A stretch of 64,000 nt of DNA from Corynespora cassiicola (lineage: Eukaryota > Ascomycota > Dothideomycetes > Pleosporales > Corynesporascaceae). The stretch lies in NCBI GenBank assembly GCA_022059125.1, contig JAEUWY010000012.1, positions 124,001-188,000 of the forward strand. The letters run 5' to 3'. A program made the position numbers and the translations under genes. Below the pieces are notes generated by a model, which saw only the letters and a program-made list of their open reading frames with translations, made no database searches and was not told the origin of the DNA. Shown here piece after piece: positions 1 to 11,138 of this stretch. Positions within the stretch are counted from its first letter, which is position 1, and every line of letters starts with the position of its first letter.

Positions 1-2958
1 ATGGTCGAGAATGGCAAGAGCTACCTGCCCGCCCATCTCATGCAGTCACAGTCTCGAGTCTCTCTCCTCTCACTCACTCACTCACTCGCTCACTCCACTC
101 AGCCCAAGCCCCTCCATCTCCTTCTCCCTTGAATCTGCTCAGGCCAGGCCGCTCAATGCCGCATCAAAGCGGTCTCTCCACCTACCTTGTCTCGTCCCAG
201 ACCTCCCCTTCCATTACAAACCCCTCTCATCGTGCATTGCCGACTCGCCCGAACAAGCAATTTACCCCGTACTTGGGAATAATCTGGACGTCATATGCAC
301 CCCTTCCGAGCCTCGTACAACATCGCCTGCGTAACCGTCTGCACACCGTAGACGTAAGCCCCGACAAACGTCTCACGCCCATACAACCCCCCCCCCCCGT
401 CGCTGTCAAGCTCACATCTTCAAGACTGCCAGACATGTGATCCGAGCCTGAGCCTGCAGTTGACGCAATGGACCGGCTAGGCGCATTCAGCTTGCAAAGC
501 CGAAGAGAAATAAAACCAATAAAGCAAAAAAAGAGTGCGCAAATGAGAAGATTCGACTCCGGGGAATAAGATTCGAGACTGCGGCATTAAATCGCTTTTC
601 CATTTCGCGGAGACATATCCTCCGTCTCCCCTTCCACGCCTCTCCATCTGTGAACCATGGGTTGGACGCTACGCGGGGAAAAGCCATGCGCAGCCCACGC
701 ATGTGCGCCCGGTCTGGATCCCTCCCCGCGCACGCCTGCTGAACGCACTCTTGCGTTTAAAAGACACCTTCCCAAGGTACTGTGTCACGCAGCTTACCAT
801 ACAGTGTGCTCGCTCGTTTTTGTTCCTGCATTAGGCCAGTCCGACATCAAGGCACTTGGTTCGTCCTCCCCTGGGGCGCGGATTTGACAAAAACCAGGCG
901 CAGGTCGGCGGCCGGCGGCGGGGGCTACTGTAGGCGTACGGGCCGTCTGTCTCAGACGCCGTGCTCCCCGCGGGAAAGCAGCGCGCGTGAGTTGGAAGAA
1001 AATCACATGGTGCGTGGAGAAAGGGGGTCAGGACGGGGCTCTTCTAGGATGGGGTGGATAGAAATTCGGGCCTGGGTGGGAGTGGGAGTGGTCACTGAGT
1101 CGAGATGCTCCGACGGCGAGACCGTCGGACGCGAGTGCTGAGGAAACCGGTCTGTCCTTTCATCTGAAGTCGAGATTACTCTGGGGCGTCGTGGTGGTCG
1201 GGTCTGGCTTTCTGCTGGAGTTTGGTCGGCCAGTGGGCGTACCGTAGAATGAGAGAGGGCGAGCCTTGGTCCACACACTCCACCCCGCCTGTCGAGAGAA
1301 TGGGAGAGAAAAACAGGCGCCGTCGCACGGATTTTCCAAAAGCTCACCTGCCAGGGCCAAATGGAGAATTACTTGGCTCAAAAAGGACATGTTTCCAGAT
1401 GCATTGAAGCGCGCGCTCACCGAGGACTGCAGCCTCGGGAGACAAAGTCAGTCTGCTCTTTTTTTTTCCCTTCGCTCTCCTCCTCCTCCTGCTGACCACT
1501 TGCAAAGCCGGGCGTCAGCGCCATGTACGCATGCGCCGCGCTGTCGACGGCATCAGGAAGCGAGATGCCAGTCCTGGTGGCATATCCTAATGCGCTCCTG
1601 CAGTAGCTCGTGCGTCCACAGGGCGCCAACTTGTACGGCCAGCCTACCATTTGAGGCCCAAAGCAACCCAAAGGCTCTGCGATGACCCAAATGGACTAGA
1701 GGGCGCTGCTATCTTATCGGCCGCGACGCCACAAGCGACGGAGGGCATGGGGGTGAAGAGCGTGTGGCGGAGGCTCATGGCCTGGGATTCCACGGACACT
1801 GACATGGGCCGGACTTTGCTGGACCTGGGAAGCCCGGATGATATGCGAGATAGGAAGACTGCTGGCGGGCGAGCGAGCAAGCGAGGACAAAGAAAGCGTT
1901 TCAAGTCCGACGAGATGACAAAAGATGAGAGGCGCATTCCAGTGGCAGAGGGCCCGTTTGCAAAAGGAGCCGAGCCAGGCAGATGATTGGCGTGGGGTCG
2001 TGGTTTGGGTTTAGCGTGCCGCCCGCGACAGCCGACGTCGTCAGGAACCGTGGCCGGCGTCTAACGTCAAGTCCACTCCCGGCCCTCGACCACCGCCACC
2101 GGAAATCCCGTTTGGATCTCACTTGCCGCGCCCTGACGAAAGATAATATCCCGGCTGCTTGCTTTTACCCACCTCCCGCTTCTGGTGGGCCGACGTTTCG
2201 TGGGCATTTTTCGTTCCTGCAGAGCGCATATGCACCTCCGCACTGTCCAGTCAGCGTCCTCCGAACGCCATGTGCGTGCCTGGCTTTCCGCTGTGTTTTG
2301 AAACTCCCTTGCAAATCCTTTGATCCCCCCGGGGATGCCTTGGGAATCACCATGAACGTACTGTGCCGTCTGTCGCCCTCGATGGCCGCCTCCCCTAAAG
2401 GCCATATTTCAGTTGGGGCTACACAAAGCCGCGGTCTGGGCGCCTATCCGCTGACCTCATCTCTGACCCATTGCAGAAATGTAAAACGGGCAGACGCCAA
2501 AACCTGGACGCCATCTTCTGCAAGGTCACGCGCTAACGAGGCAGGTACGGACTGCATGCAAAGTGCATGAGCCTAGAGATAGGAGAAATGGTCCCTCTTG
2601 GTCGTCCGTCTTGAAACGCACTGAGCAAACACGACAAGCCACCAGCGCCATGTCGCCCGGGACAGTGTGCCCCCAACACAATGTATTTCGAATTCGGATA
2701 TAAAGACTCTCTCCCACCCCAAAGAGGGTCCGTCCACCCCTGTACCACCACACTTCCTCTCATCCACGGTCAGAGACCTTTTTCTTTTTTGCTCTGGAGC
2801 TTGACGCTCGTTACACACCACACTCTTTTTCCCTACTCCAGTCCATCTTTTGAGACATCGTCTCTATAAAAGACCCCGCTCCTTGGGTTTGCATACCCGC
2901 ATCTTCGATTCCAAGTCCCAGAGATTCCTTGTTCCCATCCACCAGCATTCCTTTGACC
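1..2958. other. Gene-free upstream region
   Basis: No reading frame here has protein-like composition, a recognisable domain or a plausible splice pattern. It is pyrimidine-rich on the plus strand at the left end, with a short CACT tandem tract near 70-97. The right end is the promoter of the WSC gene at 2959. Confidence 0.6.
2865..2872 (+). promoter_or_regulatory. TATA box of the DUF1996/WSC gene
   Basis: TATAAAAG lies 87 nt before the ATG at 2959, a normal distance for a fungal core promoter with a short leader. A second, weaker TATA-like site (ATATAAAG) is near 2698-2705. Confidence 0.55.
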
Positions 2959-4863
2959 ATGTTCTCCAACAACGCCCTCCTGGCCCTCGGGCTCGCAGGC
3001 ATCCTCTCCCCAGCAGAGGCATTCTTTCGCATGAGCTGCCCCGGACGTCTTGTTCGGGAGCGACTGGACCCCATCATCAACCCCGGCGGAGTTTCCACGC
3101 ATGTCCACACCATTTCTGGTGGATCAGCCTTCAGTGCCGAAATGACGTTTGAGCAGCAGCGAGCAGCCAAATGTTCTTCTTGCACCATCAAGGAGGACAT
3201 GAGCAACTACTGGACTCCCCAGCTCTACGTCAAGTTCAAGAACGGCACCTTCTCCCCGGTGCCAGTCGTTGGCGACGGCAGTGACACCAACGGTGGCATG
3301 ACTGTCTACTACCTCCAGCGTACCGGACAAAAGGATGAGAAACTCAAGGGCTTCCCCGAGGGCTTCAGGATGTTGGCAGGCGACCCGGCTAAGCGCAGCT
3401 TCACCGGCGGCCTCGATGCAAAGGCAATCAACTTCAACTGCCTCGGTGCCAACAAGCCCGAAACCAACGACATCCCCAACTACAACTGCCCTGGCGGTCT
3501 CCGTGCCCAAGTCTTTTTCCCTTCGTGCTGGAACGGCAAGGACCTCGATAGCGAGGACCACAGGTCACACATGAGCTACCCTGCCGGCAACGAGTTCAAC
3601 ACGGGATCCTGCCCGCCCGAGTTTCCTGTTCACTTCATCTCCATCTTCTTCGAGGTTTTGTACGACACCAACAAGTATGTCGACGAGTGGGAGGGTGACC
3701 AGCACCCCTTTGTCTTCGCCAATGGCGACCCCACGGGCTACGGGTTCCACGGCGACTTCATCAACGGCTGGGACGTCGATGTGCTCCAAGAGGCAGTCGA
3801 TACGTGCACCGACGACTCAGGCCAGGTCGAAAAGTGCGGCGCCGTCACCCAGTTCACGGCTGCAGAGTGCAACGCATGCAAGCTCCCTGCCACCGTCAAC
3901 GAAAAGGTCGATGGCCACCTCGAGAAGCTGCCCGGCTGCAACCCCGTATCCGCCGGCCCAGAGCGCCAGGCCCCCTCGGCCAGCTGCCCTGCTGTCGAGA
4001 TGGGAAACCCGGAACCCAACTTTGTCGATCTGACTACGTCCAAGAAGTGGGAGTACCTGGGCTGCGGCACCGACGACAAGGGCGCGCGCGCCCTCTCCGG
4101 AGACAATGATTCGGCCGACGACATGACGGTGGACAAGTGCATCGATTTCTGCTCGGGCGCTGACTTCACGTATGCAGGCCTCGAGTTTGGCCGTGAGTGC
4201 TACTGCGGCAATGAGTTGCCCGAGGCGAATGCGCCGCAGGACGGCATCATGGGGTCCTGCACCATGGAGTGCGCGGGCGACGACTCGCAGTTTTGCGGCA
4301 ACGCGGGCGCCCTCAGCCTCTACCGCAAGTGTGATGGCGAGTGCAAGAATGCGCAAGAAGGCGGTAGTACCGGCGGTGGAGCTGCTCCTGCTCCTGCGCC
4401 TTCGGGCGGCAACACTGCAATGCCTCAACCCTCGGCCAACACCATGGCTCCCGCCGCGTCTTCTGCTGCTACGCCCGCACCCTCGGCCCCAGAATCATCC
4501 CCCAACGCCTCCGGGGCCTCATCCAAGGGCGCTGGCTACGGCAGCGGTGGCTACGCCCAGCCCAGCCATACTCCCACCCCGACGCCCGCGGCTCCCGCCA
4601 AGGGTCCTACCTCCGCCGCAGGAGCGGCAGCGAACCCCACAGCTGCGCCCGTGTGCAACCGCAACAACTGCGTCAACCAAATCTTCAACCCCACGGCGTC
4701 GGTGTCGGCAAAGGGCTTCTGCCCGACGTGGACAGAGGGAGCAGAGATCCCAGAGTACCTGCACAACTGCAGGCAGGACGAGGTCAGCAATGCATGTGCG
4801 TGCCTGGCGTATTATCCCTCTGGCCTGCCCAAGCTGAGGAGGAGGCATGCGAGGGAGATGTAG
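2959..4863 (+). CDS. Secreted DUF1996 and WSC domain protein
   Basis: Single-exon gene of 634 aa. The ATG at 2959 has a good context (GACCATG) and starts a clear signal peptide, with likely cleavage after residue 21 (AEA). Residues about 22-265 are a DUF1996 domain, recognised by HVHTISGG, by FPEGFRMLAGD, and by the FPSCW, SHMSYP and HGDFINGW blocks. Residues 364-457 are a WSC domain, an eight-cysteine putative carbohydrate-binding module (GRECYCGNEL, DDSQFCGNAGALSLY). A Pro/Ser/Ala-rich linker (about 460-560) leads to a cysteine-rich C-terminal module from residue 565 (CNRNNC ... CACL) found in many fungal secreted proteins. The likely role is a cell-wall or extracellular glycan-associated protein; no catalytic activity is established for DUF1996. 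No GPI signal or membrane segment is evident. A decayed relative lies at 32148-33051. Confidence 0.93.
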   Translation: MFSNNALLALGLAGILSPAEAFFRMSCPGRLVRERLDPIINPGGVSTHVHTISGGSAFSAEMTFEQQRAAKCSSCTIKEDMSNYWTPQLYVKFKNGTFSPVPVVGDGSDTNGGMTVYYLQRTGQKDEKLKGFPEGFRMLAGDPAKRSFTGGLDAKAINFNCLGANKPETNDIPNYNCPGGLRAQVFFPSCWNGKDLDSEDHRSHMSYPAGNEFNTGSCPPEFPVHFISIFFEVLYDTNKYVDEWEGDQHPFVFANGDPTGYGFHGDFINGWDVDVLQEAVDTCTDDSGQVEKCGAVTQFTAAECNACKLPATVNEKVDGHLEKLPGCNPVSAGPERQAPSASCPAVEMGNPEPNFVDLTTSKKWEYLGCGTDDKGARALSGDNDSADDMTVDKCIDFCSGADFTYAGLEFGRECYCGNELPEANAPQDGIMGSCTMECAGDDSQFCGNAGALSLYRKCDGECKNAQEGGSTGGGAAPAPAPSGGNTAMPQPSANTMAPAASSAATPAPSAPESSPNASGASSKGAGYGSGGYAQPSHTPTPTPAAPAKGPTSAAGAAANPTAAPVCNRNNCVNQIFNPTASVSAKGFCPTWTEGAEIPEYLHNCRQDEVSNACACLAYYPSGLPKLRRRHAREM

Positions 4864-5652
4864 GCATGTCAGATGTCGGATGTGACATGCTCTTGTGCAA
4901 CCTTTTTTTTTATTGTGCATTTGGTTCGATTCGATTCGATTCTTTCGCTCGCTGGGGGCTGAGGCTAGATTTGCTTCTCTTCTTCTTCTTTTGTTTTAAC
5001 CTTTGGATTGGGGTGCGCTACATCTCGTGTGCGCCCACATTTTGCTGCTCCTCTTCTTGATCGGATGGACTTGTCATTGTATCATACTTCGCTTCTCGAC
5101 ATTCGCTTCTCACACACCTTTGTTTTGGGACATGTACCGTGGATGAACCATATAGAATCCAGACCCGGGGGGCCGTCCCGTACGAATAAACGATATGTAT
5201 ACCAAGCACTGCATTGCATTCATGACCAACCCACCCTGCTGCTGCTGCTGCTGCTGCTGCAGTCACATTCGTACACGATGCCGTAAAATCATAATCAAAA
5301 AAACAATGCATTCCGTTTCTAAGCACAAGCAAAAACATGATGAGACCCTAGAATACACGCCAGCAAATGGATCGCATTTTACCGTCAGTCGATGCCATTA
5401 TCTACCTGCCCTCCCTATCGTCCGCCCCCGCTCTCCTCTCCCCCACATGCTGCCTCTTTGTCCTCGTATCCCTCTCCAAAGAAAATACAGAAAATTTACA
5501 CGTACAACACGACGCGCGTGTTCAGCCGAGCGCCATGCAAGTTGGGATGTGTTCGAGTCATGCGAGGATACGTGTTCGTTGGATGGTGCCGCCAGTGTTT
5601 GTCCCGCTGCAGGTGGGCATTGTCAAGCTGCAGATGACCGAGACCAAGCCAC
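4864..5652. other. 3' region between convergent genes
   Basis: Non-coding DNA separating the stop of the WSC gene from the stop of the convergent V-ATPase gene. It contains T-rich tracts just after the WSC stop and a CTG microsatellite. No gene is seen. Confidence 0.6.
5236..5262 (+). repeat. CTG trinucleotide microsatellite
   Basis: Eight perfect CTG units followed by CAG. It lies in 3' intergenic DNA and is not within a supported coding region. Confidence 0.9.
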
Positions 5653-6574
5653 TTAGCAGCTGCCGGCCTCCTTGGTCTTGGAGTTCATCAAAAGGGCAAC
5701 AATGAGACCGTACAGACCTGGGCGGATAGGTTAGTCAACTTCCCTCTTGATCGATGCAGCATACAAGACATACCCAAGACTTCGGCGAAAATGAGAATCA
5801 GAATCATGCCGACGAACAACCTGGGCTGCTGGGCAGTTCCGCGCACACCAGCATCACCGACAATACCGATGGCGAAACCAGCGGCCATACCAGCCAGACC
5901 GACGGAAAGACCAGCGCCGAACTGGATGAAGTTGGCGAAGAGCGACGAGTTCTGAGCCAAGTCGTTGGAGATCAGGACGGACACGACCAGACCGTAGATA
6001 CCAATGATACCAGCCATGACGACGGGAATGATGTCTGGGAAGCGTCAGTCGATCAGCACGTAGGCAGAGCACAGGGGAACCCCCATGGCGTGGGATTCGA
6101 CCAGCCGCGCGCAGTCGATGGGAAACGTACTCTTGACGATCAAGTCGGGGCGGAGAACACCCATGGCAGAGACACCAACACCGGCCTTAGCGGTTCCGTA
6201 GGCGGCACCGAAACATGTGAAGATGATGGCCGACGCGCATCCCATGGCGCCGAAGAAGGGCTATTCACATATCAGCATACTGTCGTCGAGTCGCACGTGG
6301 CGGATGCGGTCTGGAGTGGCAGGTGGCCATCGCTGGTGGTTGCGACACTGGCTGGGGCAGGGAGGCGAGGCGGAGGCTCGTCGGCTACTTACAGCGTAGA
6401 CGGGGCTGTTCAGACATCGAGTTAGCACGCGTGCATTGATTGAGGCGATGTGGGAGTCGTGTGCTCGAGCAGCCGGCGGAGGGAGCTCGAGCTTATGCGG
6501 CAGACGCAAGCTGGAGCTGCCTGCCGTCGCGGGTTTTAGAGCTCCGGGGGCACTCACCAAAGTTCGGAAGGCAT
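5653..6574 (-). CDS. vma3: V-type ATPase 16-kDa proteolipid subunit c
   Basis: Five exons on the minus strand: 6574-6558, 6405-6393, 6260-6131, 6034-5774 and 5717-5653. Joined length is 486 nt, giving 161 aa, the usual size of fungal subunit c. The protein starts MPSELCPVYA, then [20 protein letters not shown], and ends with [11 protein letters not shown] and a short tail. Four membrane helices are expected. Helix 4 carries the essential proton-carrying glutamate at residue 138 (IFAEVLG). It forms the rotating c-ring of the vacuolar proton pump. The tiny first two exons (17 and 13 nt) and all donors (GTGAGT, GTAAGT, GTACGT, GTATGT) are clear. The gene is divergent from SNU13. A vma11-type paralogue is less likely because of the MPSELCPVYA start. 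Confidence 0.95.
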
Positions 6575-6954
6575 TGTGACGGAGTTGTGCTAGCTCGACG
6601 GGCCTTGAAGATGAAGTTGATGATCGGGTTGGAGATGGGAGGGCGTGGTGGAGGCGGCGGCGTGGTGGATGTTGTTGGAGGGAGGTGGTGACGATGGCTG
6701 GAAACGCTCTCTTCCAAGCCCAAGCCAGGATGGCTCTAGCTTGGCGCGTCACGTGCCCATCGCCAAGGCTCGCCGCCGATCTCCAAAAAAAATCCCAGCG
6801 ACCTTGGATTCCTCCACCGCACGACTTCCCCACTACCACCACCACCACTCAGCCATCCACCCTCCCACACGGGCGAGCAAAGCAGTGAACCCACCCGGGC
6901 GAGCTAAGCAGTGAACCCTCCATCTTCCCCGCGCTTCTCGCACACTACATCAAA
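6575..6954. promoter_or_regulatory. Divergent promoter of V-ATPase c and SNU13
   Basis: These 380 nt separate the two start codons of head-to-head housekeeping genes and must hold both promoters and leaders. There is no clear TATA box. Two near-identical short copies around GGGCGAGCAAAGCAGTGAAC and GGGCGAGCTAAGCAGTGAAC occur near 6871-6914. Confidence 0.6.
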
Positions 6955-7430
6955 ATGACCGACCAGAGCGCCGCCTGGCCCTTGGCCGATGCCGCCCTCT
7001 CGCAGGAGATCCTCGACCTCGTCCAGCAGAGCACCCACTACCGCCAGATCAAGAAGGGCGCCAACGAGGCCACCAAGACCCTAAACCGTGGCATCAGCGA
7101 GATTGTCGTCCTCGCCGCCGACACCACTCCGTGCGTCGTCCTCGCCCGGTTACACCGAGCAGCATACTGACCCCGTCTAGGCTTGCCATCATTCTCCACT
7201 TGCCCCTTCTCTGCGAGGACAAGAACGTCCCCTACGTCTACGTCCCCAGCAAGATGGCTCTGGGCCGTGCTTGTACGTTTTCCACTTTTGCATTGCAAGG
7301 CTGTAGCTAACATTCTTCAGGCGGTGTCGCGCGCCCCGTCATTGCCGCTTCCATCACCACCAACGAGGCCAGTGATCTCATGACCCAGATCCGCTCCCTC
7401 AAGGACAAGGTGGAGAGGCTCCAGATCTAA
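6955..7430 (+). CDS. snu13: SNU13/NHP2-like L7Ae-family snRNP protein
   Basis: Three exons, 6955-7130, 7181-7272 and 7321-7430, total 378 nt, giving 125 aa. The sequence is L7Ae/L30e/S12e family throughout: [14 protein letters not shown], then [20 protein letters not shown], then [17 protein letters not shown]. The family binds kink-turn RNA: it joins U4 snRNA in the U4/U6.U5 tri-snRNP and box C/D snoRNAs for rRNA 2'-O-methylation. SNU13 is preferred over NHP2 because of its short length, the absence of a basic N-terminal extension and the close match to the SNU13 N-terminal pattern ([11 protein letters not shown]). Donors are GTGCGT and GTACGT, acceptors TCTAG and TTCAG. It acts in the nucleus and nucleolus. 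Confidence 0.95.
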
Positions 7431-7935
7431 GCTGCTCAGCCTGAGCGCTCGAAAGAGATTTATAAGTCGGCTCTTGTTCGGACGTTTGGATCTTGGTCTG
7501 TTGCGGCTTGACGGAAATATTTGAGGATGGAATACGCTTCGGAGATTTCGTGGCTTGCGTCGGGCCTGAAAACCAGATAAATAGTCAAAAGATTCGCGTC
7601 TCGATCACACCTGTTCCGTTTGACCTCTTCCATCGTCACCAATATTTTCAAGTGCCATTTTACTAATCACCAAGTTTTGGTCTAGTGAAGAAAATGAATT
7701 TAATGACAGGCGGCCATGCGCACCACATCACCACACATGCCCTAGATGTTTACCAGATCTTTTTCTCAGAGTACAATAAGACTGCTATTTCATTAGGCAA
7801 AATGGAAACAAAGGAAATCTACGACAGAAGGAGATCTAAGACGTACAAAAAAAATTAGGAAAATGCTCCCGGTCAAGTCTCGCCATACCATCGAATCTCA
7901 GGAAACCACCACACGGCTCCAGCGATGCATCTTCT
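7431..7935. other. 3' region between SNU13 and Argonaute
   Basis: AT-leaning convergent 3' flank. No gene, RNA or repeat is recognised. Confidence 0.5.
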
Positions 7936-10900
7936 TCACATCCAAAACATACCATTATCAAGATTCTGGTGCCACGGGTTAAGCCTGACCTCTCTTTTGT
8001 CAGGCTTGTCGTTGTAATTTGGCCTCCAAATGTCTTGATCCCTGACAATCTCGTGCGCCACTCGCCTTTTCTCATACAGTATCTCCTCCTTGGTCAGTTT
8101 TATGATATTCCCATCTGTATCCTTCTTTTCTAGGTTGTTGAACAACGGTGCCCTGGTCTTGTCTTTCATCCAAGGACGCAGATATGCGCGGCCGTATTCG
8201 CAGAGCCTATCAGCCATGTACGCAGGCGCAGCGTAAGACACGCCCGTGGTTGCCCGGCCAAAGGCATAACACATGAGCATGGAGAGCTCGGCGACGTTCT
8301 GTTTCCCGAGTTTCATTTCATCTGTGAGGATGTGGTAGTGTGCGGAGCGGGCTGTACCCTTGATGGCGCAGTGGGACTGCAGGTAGAAGTTCTCGTAGCC
8401 GGGAAGGGTCACCACATCGTCGACGAGCAAGCCAGGTCTTAGGTTGCCGTTGAGTAACGTGCCAACTTTCACCATGGATCCATTGCGGTATTCCCTTTTT
8501 TCATCGGTGTAGGTGTCCTCTGGTCTCCGAGCGTAGAAGCGCGTGTTGTGCCGTTTTCCGACTACGATATAAGTTATCGAAAGGTCTCCAGTGCCTCCAA
8601 CTTTCGTAAATCCTTTTCGAATGGCGATCGTTTCTTCCTGGAGGCATCTCTCGAACTGCGATTCACTAACGCCGTCGCGGTAGAACACCAGCGACGTGGG
8701 AAACGTGTTCTGGTTGTTCTCTTTCCACGCACGTACCCGCTCCTCTACCATGCTCTCCATGTGGCAGTTCTCTATATGCTAATATCATGTTAGATGTGCA
8801 TTTTTGTGGGAAAAAAGAAAGTAAAGACTGACCTGTTGTCCGCCAGCCTGTAGCCTCATTGACCCCAGATATTTCATGAAGCTCGCATCGACACTACCGA
8901 CCAAACAAACGATACTCGGCATGCCCAGCTTCGAGCCAGCTCCCGTATGAGTAACATCAGCCCCAAGAATTATGGTCCTGGTTTTGTGGTCGGCCCCCAA
9001 AACGGCGCCTAGTTTGGTGGGCGATACATGGTAATTGATTCCACCTATCTTCATATTTAGCTTGGCAGCCAGATTGGAATACGTCTGATCAATATTTTTT
9101 GAGCTCAAGGTCTTCTTGGTGGCGCAGATGGTATGTTGACCGAAATGGAAGTCGCCGATACGCTTGATGGTCGCATATGTGTCAATGTCCTTATCAGCCA
9201 GCATTTCCAGGCTAACATCTCCTTCTTTGCATTGGGAAAACCATGGATTAAGTTCCTGTTTGAGGTCGCTACATGTTCGGGCCGAAGAATAGTCGCCTAC
9301 TATATTGATTCCATGGTGTTCCAATCTTCTTTGGAAACCCACTAGGTAGTCTCTATAGATTTTGTTGCTTCCATAAAGCCTCAGTAAGTGCAGTCTCTTC
9401 TTCTCTATGGGATATATGAACTCGCTGTTTTTGAATGTCCAATTTGCTTTGTCTCCGTGAGGTGTTTGGGTGACTTTGTTTCTTCCCTTGTTGGAGTAGA
9501 TTAGTATCGGTCTTTCCAGCTGCTTTGCACCGAATTGAATTAGATTTCCCTGAATATTGAGCCCCAATTTCCTGTGCTATAAAAATTTCAAACACGCTTT
9601 GAAACGATATGGGACATAAATACCGGAAGTGTACCAGGCTGGCCCTGATGTAGCCTTATGCCAAGCTTCTCTAAACCCTCACTCTCGATCAAGAACGCAT
9701 TCGCTTCAGGATAACGTAGAGCATATTTGATCATCGCAGTCGTATGGTTTGATCTCATCTGAACGTTCATTGGCTGATCAGGTAGAATTTCGAGCAGACA
9801 TGCAGGGACCCATTGTGCCCCTTGAAGCGACTGTTCCTTGAGTTCGATAGTCCGCACGACTTTCTTGCCGACATTTACACAAAGCTGGTCATATTCGCCC
9901 CGAGTAAAATTCACCTTTGCATCTGCACAGAGATTAGTATCAAATTGATTTCTATCGGCGTCATATGCACCTACCACTTTCGAGATAGTCTCTGACTGTG
10001 GTTCTGACGTCAGAAGGGTCCAGGTCGAACTTGACCTTCGGTCCAGACGTATCTTTCTTCAATTTGTAAAACTGCTGGTGGTCTGCAGCAAGGCCGAAAT
10101 TGCGAAAGGTCTTCGCACGTGCCGAGTCTGTATTCATGCCGATCACTCATCCGTTATCTTCAAAGTTCTGCCACCTATATTCTCTAGGGTAGCCTCATCT
10201 TTAATCTCCAACCAAAGGTAGGTTTGTTTTCCATTCGGCTGCATATGGAACAATGAACCGATCTGACGTTCTGATTTTCCGATAAGAGACTGAGACCACA
10301 AACTTTTGTAGTCCGTAGCCCACGGCTTTCCCATACTCTCCAACTCAAGTTGACCATTGCTGAGTACAGTGTTGAAGGCCAATTTAAGATCATTTCTCCT
10401 TTTAATCTTAGCCTCGCCGGGCGTTGACCCAGCTGGATCATGCGAAAATAACAACGTGTAGGCAAAGAGTTTTTCCAGGACTTTGAGTATTCTGACGTAG
10501 TTGCTGATAACCATTGTCTTTCTGTCTGATGGTGATTGAATCTCGTCGGTCAGAACGCTGGCCACTCCATTCTCAGGATACCGAGCCGGCATGGGAGTTG
10601 GCGTTACGCTCTTTGTTACCTGGAGCAGCTTGCCCAAACCAGAGGTTTCTTTGGGAGGTCTCTTGCTTGGTGAATTATCTTCATTATCAAAGGTCTCAGG
10701 ATCGTTAGAGCTTTCTTTTTCTGGACTCGAGAGCGGAATCGCATCGTTTTCTCTTGCTGAGCTATTCCCTGCCACAGGCCCCTGCGCAGATTCAACGTTT
10801 GAGTTGTGTACGGTAGCTTGGGTAGTCATTCCGTGACCATCTTCGTGAGAATCCGGTATGATAGGTGTAGTTGCGATTCTGGTAGATTCGCGCTCTTGTT

Positions 10901-11138
10901 GTTTAACCTGGAAATAATCTTCAACTTCCTTTGCTTGGAGGCCAAAATTACCGACACCAGTGATCCACAGAACTCCCCCAGAGTTCTCTGTACAGTCCCG
11001 TGTGTGATACGCGCCTTTCTTTTCTTTCCTCTTGCCGCATCGCCAACACTGAGAAAAATTGTCCTCCAGAAAATGTTGATCAAGCTCCTTTCTTGCTGTG
11101 TCGTCGAATTCTCTTGCTTCTCGAGCTTTGGGGGCCAT
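7936..11138 (-). CDS. Argonaute (QDE-2-like) with truncated PAZ region
   Basis: Proposed exons are 11138-10175, 10127-9975, 9922-9624, 9576-8833 and 8778-7936, total 3003 nt, giving 1000 aa. Order seen: a Ser-rich N-terminal extension (1-205) with a CxxC...HxxxC cluster at residues 31-49; an Argonaute N domain (about 210-312, WATDYKSLWS); a PAZ second half (322-about 440, WVPACLLEILPDQP); linker 2; Mid; and PIWI. PIWI retains D679 (GADVTH), D755 (FYRDGVSE) and H856 (QSHCAIKG). The family loads small RNAs for RNA silencing. Oddities: linker 1 and the first half of PAZ are missing, and the frame breaks at 10143-10146 unless a weak 47-nt intron (10174-10128, donor GTGGCA) is spliced. The glutamate-finger position reads Gln-720. 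Base composition is visibly more AT-rich than neighbouring genes. The last three introns are convincing; the first is not. Confidence 0.8.

Noticed and set aside
5195..5656. Frame reading through the CTG repeat as poly-Cys
   Set aside because: A run of cysteines from a microsatellite in 3' DNA with no supported start is not a credible gene.
10120..10180. Programmed -1 frameshift as the explanation of the Argonaute frame break
   Set aside because: No slippery heptamer precedes the TGA at 10145-10143, and the loss of a whole domain at the same point is better explained by deletion or mis-assembly.
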